Assembly (NCBI RefSeq): GCF_000234665.1
Contig: NC_018316.1
Span: 310,001-374,000 of the forward strand
Reading direction: 5' to 3'
Length of the DNA stretch: 64,000 nt
From: Leishmania mexicana MHOM/GT/2001/U1103
Taxonomy: Eukaryota; Euglenozoa; Kinetoplastea; Trypanosomatida; Trypanosomatidae
Shown one piece after another: positions 1 to 10,400 of the stretch. A program made the translations under genes and the position numbers. Position 1 is the first letter of the stretch. Each line of letters starts with the position of its first letter. A model generated the notes under the pieces. It had not been told where the DNA came from. It saw only the letters and a list, made by a program, of their open reading frames with translations, and did no database searches.

Positions 1-386
1 ACGGCCCACTCACCCACCTCCATCTTCTCCCCCTCCCCCTCCCCCTCCCCCTTGGCACCCTCCCGTAAACTCCAGGGCACAGGACGTAAGTGTTTGTGTG
101 CGCCAGGAGTCTTGCCGCCGTCGGGCTGCTTGCGTGCCTTCCTACTTTTCAGCGCACAGGCACCGCTTCTTCACACGCGCCCGCACCCCCCCCACACACC
201 CACGCAGACACCCGCCTTTGCGCCGGCGCTCCCACTCCGCAGTATCCGTTCTTCTTCGCTGTGAGGCACGGCACCGCACCTATTTTTTTCCCCAAGTCTC
301 GCGGGTCCGTAGACTTGAGCAGGGGCTAACGGAACAGACAACGGGAAAATACTAAGTGAAGGCGAAAGGGGAGCGCTATCGTGGAC
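1..386. other. Intergenic region upstream of the first gene
   Basis: No gene is visible here. A C-rich pyrimidine tract lies at about 20-53. A T/C run at about 281-293 is followed by an AG at 295-296, about 90 nt before the ATG at 387, and is a plausible spliced-leader acceptor. The short overlapping open frames on both strands have no family resemblance. Confidence 0.6.
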
Positions 387-1943
387 ATGTTCGGCGAGTC
401 GTACGTGGAGGGCGGCGCCTTGAATGGGTCGCACGGGGGTACGCACGATACCACCACTCGCATCGAGTCCTCCGCCCTGCATGCCGCCGGTGCTTCTTCC
501 AGTGGTGCGAATGGGCAGCAGCAGCACCTGCGCTCCGTGCAAGAAATCATCAAGACGCTGGATGAGGAGCACGAGATCAGCGGCCCCAAGGGCGGCTGCT
601 GCTCTCGCATTTTCGTCCCGTTTCTTACGCTTGCCATGGTTATTGTCATCTTCATGGCCATCGTCTACACAAACGGCACTGGGTCAGAGGTCGAGGCCTC
701 CCCACGTGTGGCGATTATCGTGCTGGAGGGGTTCTCCGGGACCGTCTTTCACGCTCTCATGCAGTCCGGTGTGCATATGCCGAACATCGCGCACATGCTC
801 TCATCGCAGAAGGGTGTGTGGGCTGAGTGTGCGACGAGGAGCCAGTCTAGCTGTGCTCGTGCTGTGGTGGTGGAGAACGACACCTCTGGGGAAGTTTACG
901 TGAGTGCGGCGGCCGCGATGACGTCTTTGTTTTCCGGTGTCTCGCCTCGCGAGCACCAGGTGTACAACGGGAGCTTGGAAAGCATGTCTATGTACGCGAA
1001 CACTTCCAAGACGAACCCGAGTATCGCGAAGCGCGTGAAGGACGCGGGGAGGAAAGTGTCAGTTGTGGGCACCTCGCACCTCATCAACTCCCTCCGCATC
1101 GGGTTCGGCAGCTGCTCTCGGCCGGGTGTGCTCGACATGGAGTGTGCGGCATCGCGGGAGGAGCTGCTGCGGGCGAGCATCGACGAGTACTCGGGCAGTG
1201 TGCAACTGGACTGTCTCGCGTCGTCCTCGTGCAACATGAACACGCGCAAGATGAATTCTCCGACGGACCCGCAGGGATACAGCAGTGGCCAGGCCGAGGC
1301 GCAGTTCACGCGCCATCTGAACAACATCTTTGGCGGACTCGCCTACTCGACCGAGACGCAGGAGACCGCCATGCAGAACACGGTCGCGGACAACCTGGCC
1401 GACTCCCTCTTTGTTTTCCACTTCGATGCACTGGCGGTGCGGGCAGCCAGCACCTACCTGCCCAACTTCCAGTACAACGCCTCCTCCAAGGAGTACGTCG
1501 CGCAGGTGTACCTGCTAGATGCGCTGGTGGGCCAGGTGATCAGCTACGTGCGCGACCGCGCTCGAAGCCAGAAGGAGAACTGGCTTATCCTTGGCGTCTC
1601 CGATCACGGCGGCAACGACAAGCAGTACGCCATTCCAAGCTCCGTCTCCCCCTCCGATAACGCGATTGCCTTCTTCATGGCCACCTACACCGGCAATACG
1701 AAGCGATTCGTGGCGCTGGCGCCACTCCAGCGGCCAGTGACGCAGCTCGACGTGCTGCCGACGGTGCTGACATGGCTGAACGTAGCGCCGTACGACGCAG
1801 AGACGAGCGCTGTGGTCGCCGGTACGAACACGACGGCGGCGAGCCCGGCTGTGGAGGCGCGCGTGACGGAGCGGGGGCACTTTGAAGGCCTTGTGCAGGG
1901 CATCTGCTCCCCTGGTACCTCCCTGAAGGACTGCGCGTTATAA
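387..1943 (+). CDS. Alkaline-phosphatase-superfamily type II membrane protein (phosphodiesterase/phosphatase-like)
   Basis: A protein of 518 residues. The frame opens at a GTG at 381, but the first ATG is at 387 and trypanosomatids use ATG, so I start there. Residues 1-70 are polar. Residues 75-94 form one hydrophobic membrane segment, followed by a long C-terminal domain, giving a type II topology with the domain in the lumen or outside. The domain looks like the alkaline phosphatase fold. There is a strand with an acidic residue (VAIIVLEGFSG, about 108-118), a segment ending LFSGVSPREH (about 181-190), the metal-ligand type motif SDHGG at 405-409, and QLDVLPTVLTWL (about 454-465), which is typical of phosphodiesterase/sulfatase relatives. 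The first acidic metal ligand is E rather than the usual D. Several NxT/S sites suggest glycosylation. The substrate is unknown. Nucleotide pyrophosphatase and phosphoethanolamine transferase are both possible relatives. Confidence 0.72.
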   Translation: MFGESYVEGGALNGSHGGTHDTTTRIESSALHAAGASSSGANGQQQHLRSVQEIIKTLDEEHEISGPKGGCCSRIFVPFLTLAMVIVIFMAIVYTNGTGSEVEASPRVAIIVLEGFSGTVFHALMQSGVHMPNIAHMLSSQKGVWAECATRSQSSCARAVVVENDTSGEVYVSAAAAMTSLFSGVSPREHQVYNGSLESMSMYANTSKTNPSIAKRVKDAGRKVSVVGTSHLINSLRIGFGSCSRPGVLDMECAASREELLRASIDEYSGSVQLDCLASSSCNMNTRKMNSPTDPQGYSSGQAEAQFTRHLNNIFGGLAYSTETQETAMQNTVADNLADSLFVFHFDALAVRAASTYLPNFQYNASSKEYVAQVYLLDALVGQVISYVRDRARSQKENWLILGVSDHGGNDKQYAIPSSVSPSDNAIAFFMATYTGNTKRFVALAPLQRPVTQLDVLPTVLTWLNVAPYDAETSAVVAGTNTTAASPAVEARVTERGHFEGLVQGICSPGTSLKDCAL

Positions 1944-3063
1944 CTGTCTATTTCATTTGTCAGTTTCTCATGCGAGGCGGCTTCATGGAGGACGAGAGGG
2001 GGCTGGGGAGAGGGCGTGGTGAGCCCACCGGTGATCGAGGAGCGCGCGCGCCTGTGACCGCGGCGTGCGCTGTCGATGATTTCCTTTTGTCTGTTCTCCA
2101 TCTGCGCCTCCGTCTGTGGGCGTAGGGCGTCTCTTCCCTCGCCCTGCAGTTTTTTTGTTGTGTGCCACCTTCTCCCCCCTCCCCCTGGGCATTTGTCTTC
2201 ATGGCCGTATCCTTGTCACCTCTGCCCCCCCCCCCCCCCGCCCTCTCCGTCCCTCCAACATGTGTGTGTGTGTGTGCTTGAGCGTGTCTCTCGATCTTTT
2301 CTCTATTTCCTCACTCGAGTTTCGTAGCGACACCGGGAGCAAGGGAACCGAAAAAGGTCGACAGCGCGATGGTCGTGCAGGTCATGTGCGTGTGGTCACT
2401 CCTGTCGTTGACGAAGTCCCACGGCGCACGTTGTCGTTGCGGCAGCGTATTTGGGTGTGTTCGAAGCCCCGTTTACATCTACCGGAATCAATGGGTGCGG
2501 CAGCGTGAAAACGGTGGTAGAGACAGACCTGGTGGTGTTGGTGGTGGTGGTGGGGTCGTCTTCTCTCTCTGTATCTCTCTCTTGGTGATGGCAACGCTGG
2601 TGGATGGCGTCAGCAGTGTGTGTGTGTGTGTGCATGCGATGCGCCTACGAGCACACCTCAGTAGGCGAAATGGCGTGGGGAGAGTTCTCCTCGCGCAGGC
2701 CCTTCCTTCTTCTTTCGGTGCCACACTGCATCTTTACACAGAGGCGCGCACACACCCACACGCACAGGCACACTGTTGCACACGCATATCGCACCTCTGC
2801 CGCGTGGCTGGTCTTTCCTCTCCCCGCCCTCTCGCCGGATCATGGTCTCTTCACCCTCCACCGCGCTCTCTCCTTGTATTCCGCATATTTCTCTACTGAC
2901 GACACGCACACACATGCAGAGGAGTCCCATCGCCGTGCTCACTTTTACGCTGGGCTTTATACCTTCGTTGGCGGCTGCGCTTCGCTACTGACTTCAAGGC
3001 AGGACGGGGAGGGAGGGCAGGCGCGAACATCGTGACGCATCCACTTACCCACTCACCCTGACC

Positions 3064-3094
<31 letters not shown>

Positions 3095-3145
3095 TTCATC
3101 ATAGAACACATCCACCCGCCCAAATTACACGCTCGCCAACCGCAG
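1944..3145. other. Intergenic region
   Basis: No gene is visible. It holds a run of C at about 2225-2239, several (GT)n runs (about 2262-2276 and 2617-2632) and a (CA)n run at about 3072-3094. The run is followed by an AG at 3103-3104, a possible splice acceptor for the next gene. Another AG at 2918-2919 follows a better pyrimidine stretch. Confidence 0.6.
3072..3094. repeat. (CA)n microsatellite
   Basis: An uninterrupted AC dinucleotide run directly 5' of the CDC23 gene, in the region expected to be its 5' untranslated leader or splice site. Confidence 0.85.
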
Positions 3146-6100
3146 ATGGAATGGTCGTCCCCATCGTCCTTGCCAGGGGTAGAGGGCTCATCAGGGCACA
3201 GCGGCTTTTGCAGCGGTACGAGCGGCGGCATTGGTGGGCTTCAGCAGTTCTCTCCTGCTACAGCCGCCAACGTCGGCGATACCACCCCAGTGCCCGCCGA
3301 GACTCGCTCATCCGCGAGCATCACCGTTGGCGAAGCGATGGATGCTGTTGCTGTGCAGTGCGAGCGGCGCGGCCTCATAAATGCGGCGACGTGGCTGAGT
3401 GAGATGAGCCTGCACGCACTGCCGTCGCTTCTCACGACCCCGCTGCAGGCGTGCTCATACGGTGGTCACGGCGGCAGCCCTCTTTACAATGCTATACAGT
3501 TGGATAGCGGTGTATTCGGCGATCACGGCATAGCAGGAGGTGCTCGTGCCACCCCCTCCGCCCGCTGGCAACGCCTGCACCGAGTCGCGCTGGGGTACTT
3601 CACCAAGGGCGAGTATCAGCGCTGCCATCATTTGATTCTGCGCGAGGTGATGCGAAACACGGCGGTTGGCAGGAGCTGCGGCGCTCGTTTGCCTTCGACA
3701 ACGCAGAGGACGTGGCCCATACCCGCGAGTGAAGTGCCTGACAATGAAGGGGGCCTCTCCTTACCTCTGCCGGAGGTGGTCCGTGGGTTCCGCACGACGG
3801 AGCTGCCCCCTATCCTCCAGTTCCTCAGCCTCTACGCCCTTTTCATGGATGGCGTGAAGGCGAAGCAGCTGAGCAACAACGCCTCTCAGGGCGGCGGTGC
3901 AGAAAGTAGCAGCATGGGCCGCAGTGGGCAGCAGCGAGCGTTACACCCGCACGCACGAGTGCTGCGCGCCTACCTCCTCGAAGCGATGCGCAACCCAGTA
4001 AACATGCTAAACCTGCCGAGCTCTAGTAATAGCGACCCTGAGCCGCAGCATGGAGACGGTGGCGACGACGAGGCAGCACTGCACACCGCCTTGGCAGGAC
4101 CTCTTCCAGGCCCTCACCACACTTCGAGCGCGAAGCGCCCGTGGACGACATCTAGCGCGGTGTGGCTGGCGAGCCGCGCCGTCTCAGCGGCAACGACAAC
4201 CGATACAGCCGCTGTGATGATCACAGGTGCCTCTGCCTCTCGGCCTGCGGCAACAAAGCCAGCCGGCTGCACGCACGACGCCCTCTCCTCTGGCACCGCC
4301 GCCTCGTCCGCTTTCTCGAACGTCTCTCCAGCCGGCTCTCCAGCCGCGAAAGCAGTGGCAGTGCCAGGCGGCGAATCCGATGCGGCACCTACGTCGGACT
4401 TGTTGCATATAGATCCATACCTGTCGTGGCTCATGGGCGTGGTGCTGCGGGAACTTCGCATGCGCCAGGAAAGCGCGACGTTTCTGATGGCGGCGGTGAG
4501 TGTCAACCCACTACTGCGGTGCGCCTGGGAAGACCTTGCGTGCCTCGTGAGTCGTGAGGCGCAGCTGGCCGAGCTGGACGCCGCCTTTGATGGATTAGAG
4601 CCGTTTTTCATGGTGGACATTTTCGCCGCCGAGGTGCGGGGGCTGCTGGGGATAACGCCGGTGTCATCGGCGCGGCTGCGCATCGCCGCTGCTGCCGCCG
4701 CGGTTCCCAGCGACGGGTTCGCGCCGTCGCCACCTTGCTCTGCGCCACCCGAAGGACAAGCCGCCAAAGCCGGCACGCGCACGTCGCCGCCGCCGCCGCC
4801 GCGAACCAACGCCGGCGCAACGCCGCCCATCCCCGCCGCTGCGCCGTCCAACGCGTGGGAGTGCTTCTCTCTGCTGTTCCCTGACACGCCGTTCTTCCTC
4901 AGCCAGCTCGCCCACTTCTATTACCACCAACGCAACCGGCTCGACAGAGCAGAGGCGCTCTACCAGCGCATCCGCTCCCTCGACCCGCACTACCTCGCCA
5001 TCTTGTACGACTACTCGAATGTGCTCTACACGAAGCGCGATCGTCTGGGGCTCAGCAGCCTCGCACAGTCGGTCTACCAGGCGGACGCGTTCCGGGCGGA
5101 GACGAACTTTGCTGTGGGGAACTATTACGTTCTACTCGGCCAGCATGACCGGGCTGCGTTGCACTTCCATCGCGCAACCGCGATCGACCCGCAGTGCGCG
5201 GAGGCGTGGCTGCTGCTCGGGCACGCCTACGTGGAGGTGAAGAACACGACAGCCGCCGTGGAGGCCTACCGGACGGCGGTCGAGCTCAACGAGCGCGATT
5301 ACCGCGGTTGGTACAACCTGGGGCAGATCTACGAGTTGCTGGAGGCGTACCACCATGCTCTTTACTACTATTGGCACACCACGTCCCTGCGCCCGGCGGA
5401 TCCGGGGATGTGGGTGGCGGTGGCCAACTGTTTGGAGCACGATGGTCGCATTGCCGAGAGCATTGCCTGCCTAGAACGCGCAGAGACGTACGACTCGAGC
5501 TCTTCGCCGAGCTACCCGGCGTATGTGCGGCGGATCGCTACGCACCACATCGCCAACTCGAGCTACACACGTGCCTGTGTGTATCTGGAGAAGCTCGCAC
5601 AAAGTCCCGCGGCGTCCACGGAGGACCTTCTTCTCGCACTGCCTTTTATCGTTCAACAGTGCGTGCAGCGAGCGCGGAGCTCAGTGGAGGGGGTTTCTCG
5701 CTCCTCCAGCTACGACACGGTACTCTTCTCGCCTGGTGCGAATAATGTGTCGTTGATGTCGTCCCCGGCATCGGCCGCGATGGCGGCGGGGCGGACCGCC
5801 CTGCACCACGCACGCGCTGCTGCGGCACTGCAGCACCTCAACAAAGCTGAAGAGCATCTCAGCACCATGGCGGAGCTTGTGATGCCATCCGGTCACAACG
5901 GCGCCGGCAACGAGGAGGCAGCGGAGACGTCAGCACCGTTGGCTGCGGCTGGCGAGAGCGAGCAAGGCGGTGCAGAGAGCAGTGCACCGCAGAGAGCTGC
6001 AGAGGATGCACCTCATAGACGACGGGTGCGTCAGCCGCGGAGCGGCCCAGCCTCCAACGCCTCCGTCTCTGCGTCGGCTTCGGCGGCGCTCGCTGCTGTT

Positions 6101-6346
6101 GCGGCGACCACGGCGCCGAGTGCCGGTGATGTGCCGCCGGTGGCGTTTGTCCGCAGCCGCCACCAAGAGATCTGCATGCTGAGGGCGCAGGCGATGCACC
6201 TTCTTCAAATCGGGGCGGGCGGAGGCGGCTCAACCCTCCCCGTGGCAGCATCGGCTTCCGCCTCTGCGGCGGCGCAGCCGTCATCTTCGTCGGTGCAGCA
6301 TCAGCAGCACAGGAACCCGCTTGTGTCCCAGCTGCTTGGCCGGTAG
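3146..6346 (+). CDS. CDC23: Anaphase-promoting complex subunit CDC23/APC8, TPR protein
   Basis: A protein of 1066 residues, about 1.8 times the usual CDC23 length. It would be a scaffold subunit of the anaphase-promoting complex, the ubiquitin ligase that drives mitotic exit. The key evidence is the TPR block at about 572-815. Segments such as EVKNTTAAVEAYRTAVELN, ERDYRGWYNLGQIYELLEAY and YYYWHTTSLRPADP track the CDC23 signature (KNTSAAIQAYRHAIEVN, RDYRAWYGLGQTYEIL, YYYRRAHQLRPND in animal homologues, from memory). CDC23-like pieces also occur upstream: CERRGLINAATWLSEM near residue 70, a helix pair near 150 and 225, and DPYLSWLMGVVLRELRM near 420. Long Ala/Ser/Pro-rich insertions (about 255-415 and 505-570) and a low-complexity tail after about 840 separate these. 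The related TPR subunits CDC16 and CDC27 match less well. Confidence 0.85.
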   Translation: MEWSSPSSLPGVEGSSGHSGFCSGTSGGIGGLQQFSPATAANVGDTTPVPAETRSSASITVGEAMDAVAVQCERRGLINAATWLSEMSLHALPSLLTTPLQACSYGGHGGSPLYNAIQLDSGVFGDHGIAGGARATPSARWQRLHRVALGYFTKGEYQRCHHLILREVMRNTAVGRSCGARLPSTTQRTWPIPASEVPDNEGGLSLPLPEVVRGFRTTELPPILQFLSLYALFMDGVKAKQLSNNASQGGGAESSSMGRSGQQRALHPHARVLRAYLLEAMRNPVNMLNLPSSSNSDPEPQHGDGGDDEAALHTALAGPLPGPHHTSSAKRPWTTSSAVWLASRAVSAATTTDTAAVMITGASASRPAATKPAGCTHDALSSGTAASSAFSNVSPAGSPAAKAVAVPGGESDAAPTSDLLHIDPYLSWLMGVVLRELRMRQESATFLMAAVSVNPLLRCAWEDLACLVSREAQLAELDAAFDGLEPFFMVDIFAAEVRGLLGITPVSSARLRIAAAAAAVPSDGFAPSPPCSAPPEGQAAKAGTRTSPPPPPRTNAGATPPIPAAAPSNAWECFSLLFPDTPFFLSQLAHFYYHQRNRLDRAEALYQRIRSLDPHYLAILYDYSNVLYTKRDRLGLSSLAQSVYQADAFRAETNFAVGNYYVLLGQHDRAALHFHRATAIDPQCAEAWLLLGHAYVEVKNTTAAVEAYRTAVELNERDYRGWYNLGQIYELLEAYHHALYYYWHTTSLRPADPGMWVAVANCLEHDGRIAESIACLERAETYDSSSSPSYPAYVRRIATHHIANSSYTRACVYLEKLAQSPAASTEDLLLALPFIVQQCVQRARSSVEGVSRSSSYDTVLFSPGANNVSLMSSPASAAMAAGRTALHHARAAAALQHLNKAEEHLSTMAELVMPSGHNGAGNEEAAETSAPLAAAGESEQGGAESSAPQRAAEDAPHRRRVRQPRSGPASNASVSASASAALAAVAATTAPSAGDVPPVAFVRSRHQEICMLRAQAMHLLQIGAGGGGSTLPVAASASASAAAQPSSSSVQHQQHRNPLVSQLLGR

Positions 6347-7460
6347 CATTAGTCGCGGCAAGCGCTGCGTCGCCACGCGACTTGAGGGTTGATCGAGCAA
6401 GTGGGTGCGGCACTGGTGAGGGAGGACGGTGGAGGTCGGCGCACTCGAGGCCCATCTTTGTTGACAGCCAGCGGGGGCTGGGCTCTCTGATGTGCCACCG
6501 GCTCCTCTCCACACGCGCACAGCAGACGAATGACACCGTCGTGGATGTTGCATGTTCTTTGAGTGCTCTGCACGAATCAATAGAAGGGGGGACCTGTAGC
6601 ATGACGCGGTGCGTGCGCGCTGATAGATGGCGCGTGACTCTTCACGGCTGCCGTACCTGCAGCGCTGGTTGCGCTCTCCCTCCCCCCTCATCCTCCTCTG
6701 CCTTTTGTGCGAGCGACGTCTGAGAACACACCGACCGGTCCACAATGCGAGGCGAAGGGCAGTCGATGGGGTGTCAAGATACCCCCTCTCAGTAGGAAGG
6801 CTGACTTCCCCCCTTCCGCCCCACTCGGCTTTCGTATCCTTGTGGCGGATCTACATCTCACTCTCTCAGAAGTGCACACGCACACATGTACATGCAGTCC
6901 TTCTCTTGCGTCCCTTCTTCTTGTGCCTTTCGTTGTTGTGTCGTCAGCCGCGGGAGAGACTCCTGCAGGGCAGCGCGCCTCTCAGCAACAAGAAGTCCGC
7001 ACACACACACACACACACACAAAAGGCCGCCAAACACCCCGCCAACGGGCACCTCCCCTCCCCCTCCCCCCGCCTCCCTCTGCACATTCATAGAAGCACG
7101 TCCACGTCCACACAGGTGCGCTGGCGAGATATAAATATATAATATATATCTTCAGAGCCGTACAGAAGAGGTGCAACTTTTTTCCTTCTGTGTGTGCTGT
7201 GCTGTTTGTGTGCGCGTGCATTCATAGATAACCGACCCCCCCCCCCCCCCGACCCCGACCCCGACCTCTGTCGAGGAGGAGGAAGAGAGGCGGGGTGGGC
7301 GTGTGCGTGGGCGTCTGGTCGCCTTGAGGCATACGCAGAGAGAGGAACGGTGGGATACAACATCAGGGCATCGGTCCTCTCGGTGAGCTCCGGGTAGTAG
7401 ACGCCGCGTGCAAGTACACGCACAACAAGGGGGGAAGGGCGGTCTGTCATAGACATCCGT
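6347..7460. other. Intergenic region
   Basis: No gene is visible. It contains a (CA)n run at about 7000-7021, an AT-rich patch at 7129-7149 and a C run at about 7236-7250 followed by GACCCC repeats. An AG at 7274-7275 is a candidate splice acceptor for the next gene. Confidence 0.6.
7000..7021. repeat. (CA)n microsatellite
   Basis: An uninterrupted AC dinucleotide run in the spacer between CDC23 and the coiled-coil gene. Confidence 0.85.
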
Positions 7461-10400
7461 ATGCCCGCTGCACTGCAGACGCCACGGCGGCTGGTAGATC
7501 AGGACGGTGCCCCGCCCTTTAGTGCGCAACGCACAACGCTCGGTGCTGCCACTGGCGCCACCACGGTCGCCCCCACCGGGGTCCCTCCAGACAGCAGCAA
7601 ATTGGGCCGCCAGCGCACGGTACCGTCGCCCTCTCTCTCCTCATCTTCTGCCACCGTTTCGTCTCCAGGACACACCCTTACAACTTCTAGCGCAAGCGCG
7701 CTTAACACCCGACCAGATACCCAGGCAAGTCTGGTGAGGGCGTCCGCGATGGCAGCGGCGCCGTTATCGACCACGTTGTCACGGTCCGCATCCGTAGCTT
7801 CTTCCTCATCTTCGGCCTCGCAGCCCACAGTTTTTCCAGGTAGCAGACGGTGTGGCTCAGGCACACATGACCGAGAAAGCCAAGTTGGCGCCACCGCTCT
7901 TGAGCCGCAACGCCAATTGCCATCGATGGTGCCGGCAGCCACCCAGGAAGGCTCTGGAAGCCACTTTCTGTGTCCGGCCACGGACGACGCCATTGCTCAC
8001 TCGGTGCCCCTGCCTCTGCTAGTCGAGCAGCAGCGCCACCGCATTCGCGCTCTGGTGCAGGAGCGCGACACCGCCGCAGCGGAGCTCAGTGAGCTACACA
8101 CTTTGTTTCAGCGCCTCCACGACGACTACGAGGAGGCCACGCGCGAGGCAGACGGATTGCGGCTGCAGCTGAACAGTCTCCGCGCGCAGGAGGAGATGCA
8201 AAGCAAGGAGCACCAGCTATTGCGGTCGAGTCACACGCGCCAGCAGGAGCGTATTCAGCAGTTCGAGCTGGAGTGGGCCAACAAGTCCAAGCATCTCCGC
8301 GAGCAGCTCGATGCACTCGTCAGCGAGAGAGACGCCATACAGGCCCAGCGTGACGCCTCCATGGCCGACAGCAGCGACTTGCGCCGGCAGCTAATTCAAC
8401 TGCAAGCCGAGATGCACCGCGCCGAGTCGAAGCATCGAGAGGCGCTGCGAGAACAGGCCGACACACACGCGCAGCAGCTTCGCTCTGCCCTGCAAGAAAA
8501 GGAGGAGGAATTCCAGGCGAGGGCGGCCGCGACGCGGCGGGAGGCACGGCTGGTTCAGCAGGAGCTGGACCAACTCGGCGCCGGTCACACCGCCGCGCAC
8601 GACGAGCGCGAGTCCATGCGGTGGCGCCTCTCAGAGCTCGAGACGGCGGTGACTAACAAGGAGAAGCTCCGCGCGGAGCTGGAAAGGATGGTAACTATGC
8701 TCCGCTCGCGGCTGAATGATCAAGAGGAGGCGGCGCGCCATGATGCGCAGCGCTACGCGCAGCGTGCCCAGGACCTGGAGTTGCTGTACCGCGGTCAGGT
8801 CGCACAGGAGCAGCGCCGTGCTCAGGCTCTCCAAGACGATCTGGCTGCTGCCCGCAAGGCGACGCAAGAAGCCATGCGACAGCAGGAGATCCTTCAGCAG
8901 TCCCACAGCGAGCAGACTAAAAACTTTACAACGCGCGCTGCAAAACTCGAGGACGACCTTCGTCAGCAGCTCCGCGCCCTCCGCATAGAGCTGGAGGAGG
9001 CACAGGCGCGCGCACTTCAGCACGAAGCTGCCGCCCGCCGCAGCCAGCGCGATGCAGAGACACTGCGGGCTACGTGCTCTAGTGAGCAAGAGGCGCGTGA
9101 GCGGCTGCAGCAGGCTCACACGGCGCAAGCCCAGCAGCTGTCGCGCGCGGAGGGGAGTGTGACTGTTCTGCAGACGCGCCTGCGAGAAAAGGAGAGAGAG
9201 GCGGAGCTACTGCGGTGCGCCATGGAGCAGGCCACGTGGACGCGGGAGATGCGGCAGGCAGCGCACCACACGTTGGCGTCCCTTCTTGAGGTGCCGCGGG
9301 TGTCCGTGCGAGGTGGCCGACGTCGGGTGAAGGAGGGAGAGGAAACGGAGGGCTGGTCTCCGGTGCTGCAGCTCGAGTGGGGGGCGGAGGCGCAAGGCAT
9401 TGCCCCCTCCCCGTCGCCTCGCAAAGAGCAGCATGGGAGCGATTCTGCACCCGCTGGCGCTGGCGACGCTGCTCATGCTGTACCGGAGGGGGGTGAGTCG
9501 ATCCCATCCTCCAGCGAGGTGGAGGGGGTTGTGTCCTCGCCCTTCAGGGGAGCCGCCCGTGTAAAGCGTGCGCAGCGTGACCCAGCGGTTGCTTCCGGCA
9601 GTCCTCAGCGCCCACCAGTTACACTGACGCAGGCAGCAGCTGGGCAACACGTGGAGACCATCGAACGCACTGTGCCACGAGATACAGGTCAATCCGATGG
9701 TGAGGGGCACGCGGGATCATCCACTGAAGCCAGCCATCTACTTCAGCCACCGCTCTTGTTCCGCGCCGCGTCTCCATTGGCCGCGGCTCCGCCATTACAT
9801 CCCGGAACGCCGCGAACCGCTGGCAGTGGCTCTCCCTGGCCGGCTCAGGGATCGCCTGGCTACGCTGCAGCAGTAAGCTCTACCACAGCCGCGCTCCGTG
9901 GCGGTGGGGCCGGGGCGTCGCCATTTCCATCGCCTCTGCGAGCGCTCCCCTTTGTCCCGGCCCAAACCACCGCAGGCGGGGCGAATCCTCTGCGCACCGC
10001 CACCGGCGCGGCAAGATCACAGCCGCATGCCACGCCCCTTCTCTCCTGCCAGCGTGGGGGCCACATCTACAACATCCCTGAAGAGGAAGAGCAGCAGGAC
10101 CAGCCGCAGCCGGCGGCGACCGGAGGTCATGCCGGTGCAGCCGCGTACGCTGCTGAACCCGCACGCGGTTATTCACGCACACAAAGACCACAGTCCGCGA
10201 CACCTCTGTCAAAGCAGGCGGGCGAGGTTTTCTTTGATGATGTCGTGAGCGCACCGCGTGCGCGAGGGTTTCAAGCGAGGGTGTTGATCAGGGATGCAGA
10301 TGCCGTCGCTGCTGTACCTGGAAGCCATCAGCGGCAGACAGCGTCAGCACAGCTGGTGACTGCATCCACGGCACGAGTCGGCCCCTTCAACACGCACCTC

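Noticed and set aside
4114..4887. Antisense 257-residue frame within CDC23 and similar antisense frames in other genes
   Set aside because: GC-rich third positions leave antisense frames open. All supported genes in the window are on the + strand.
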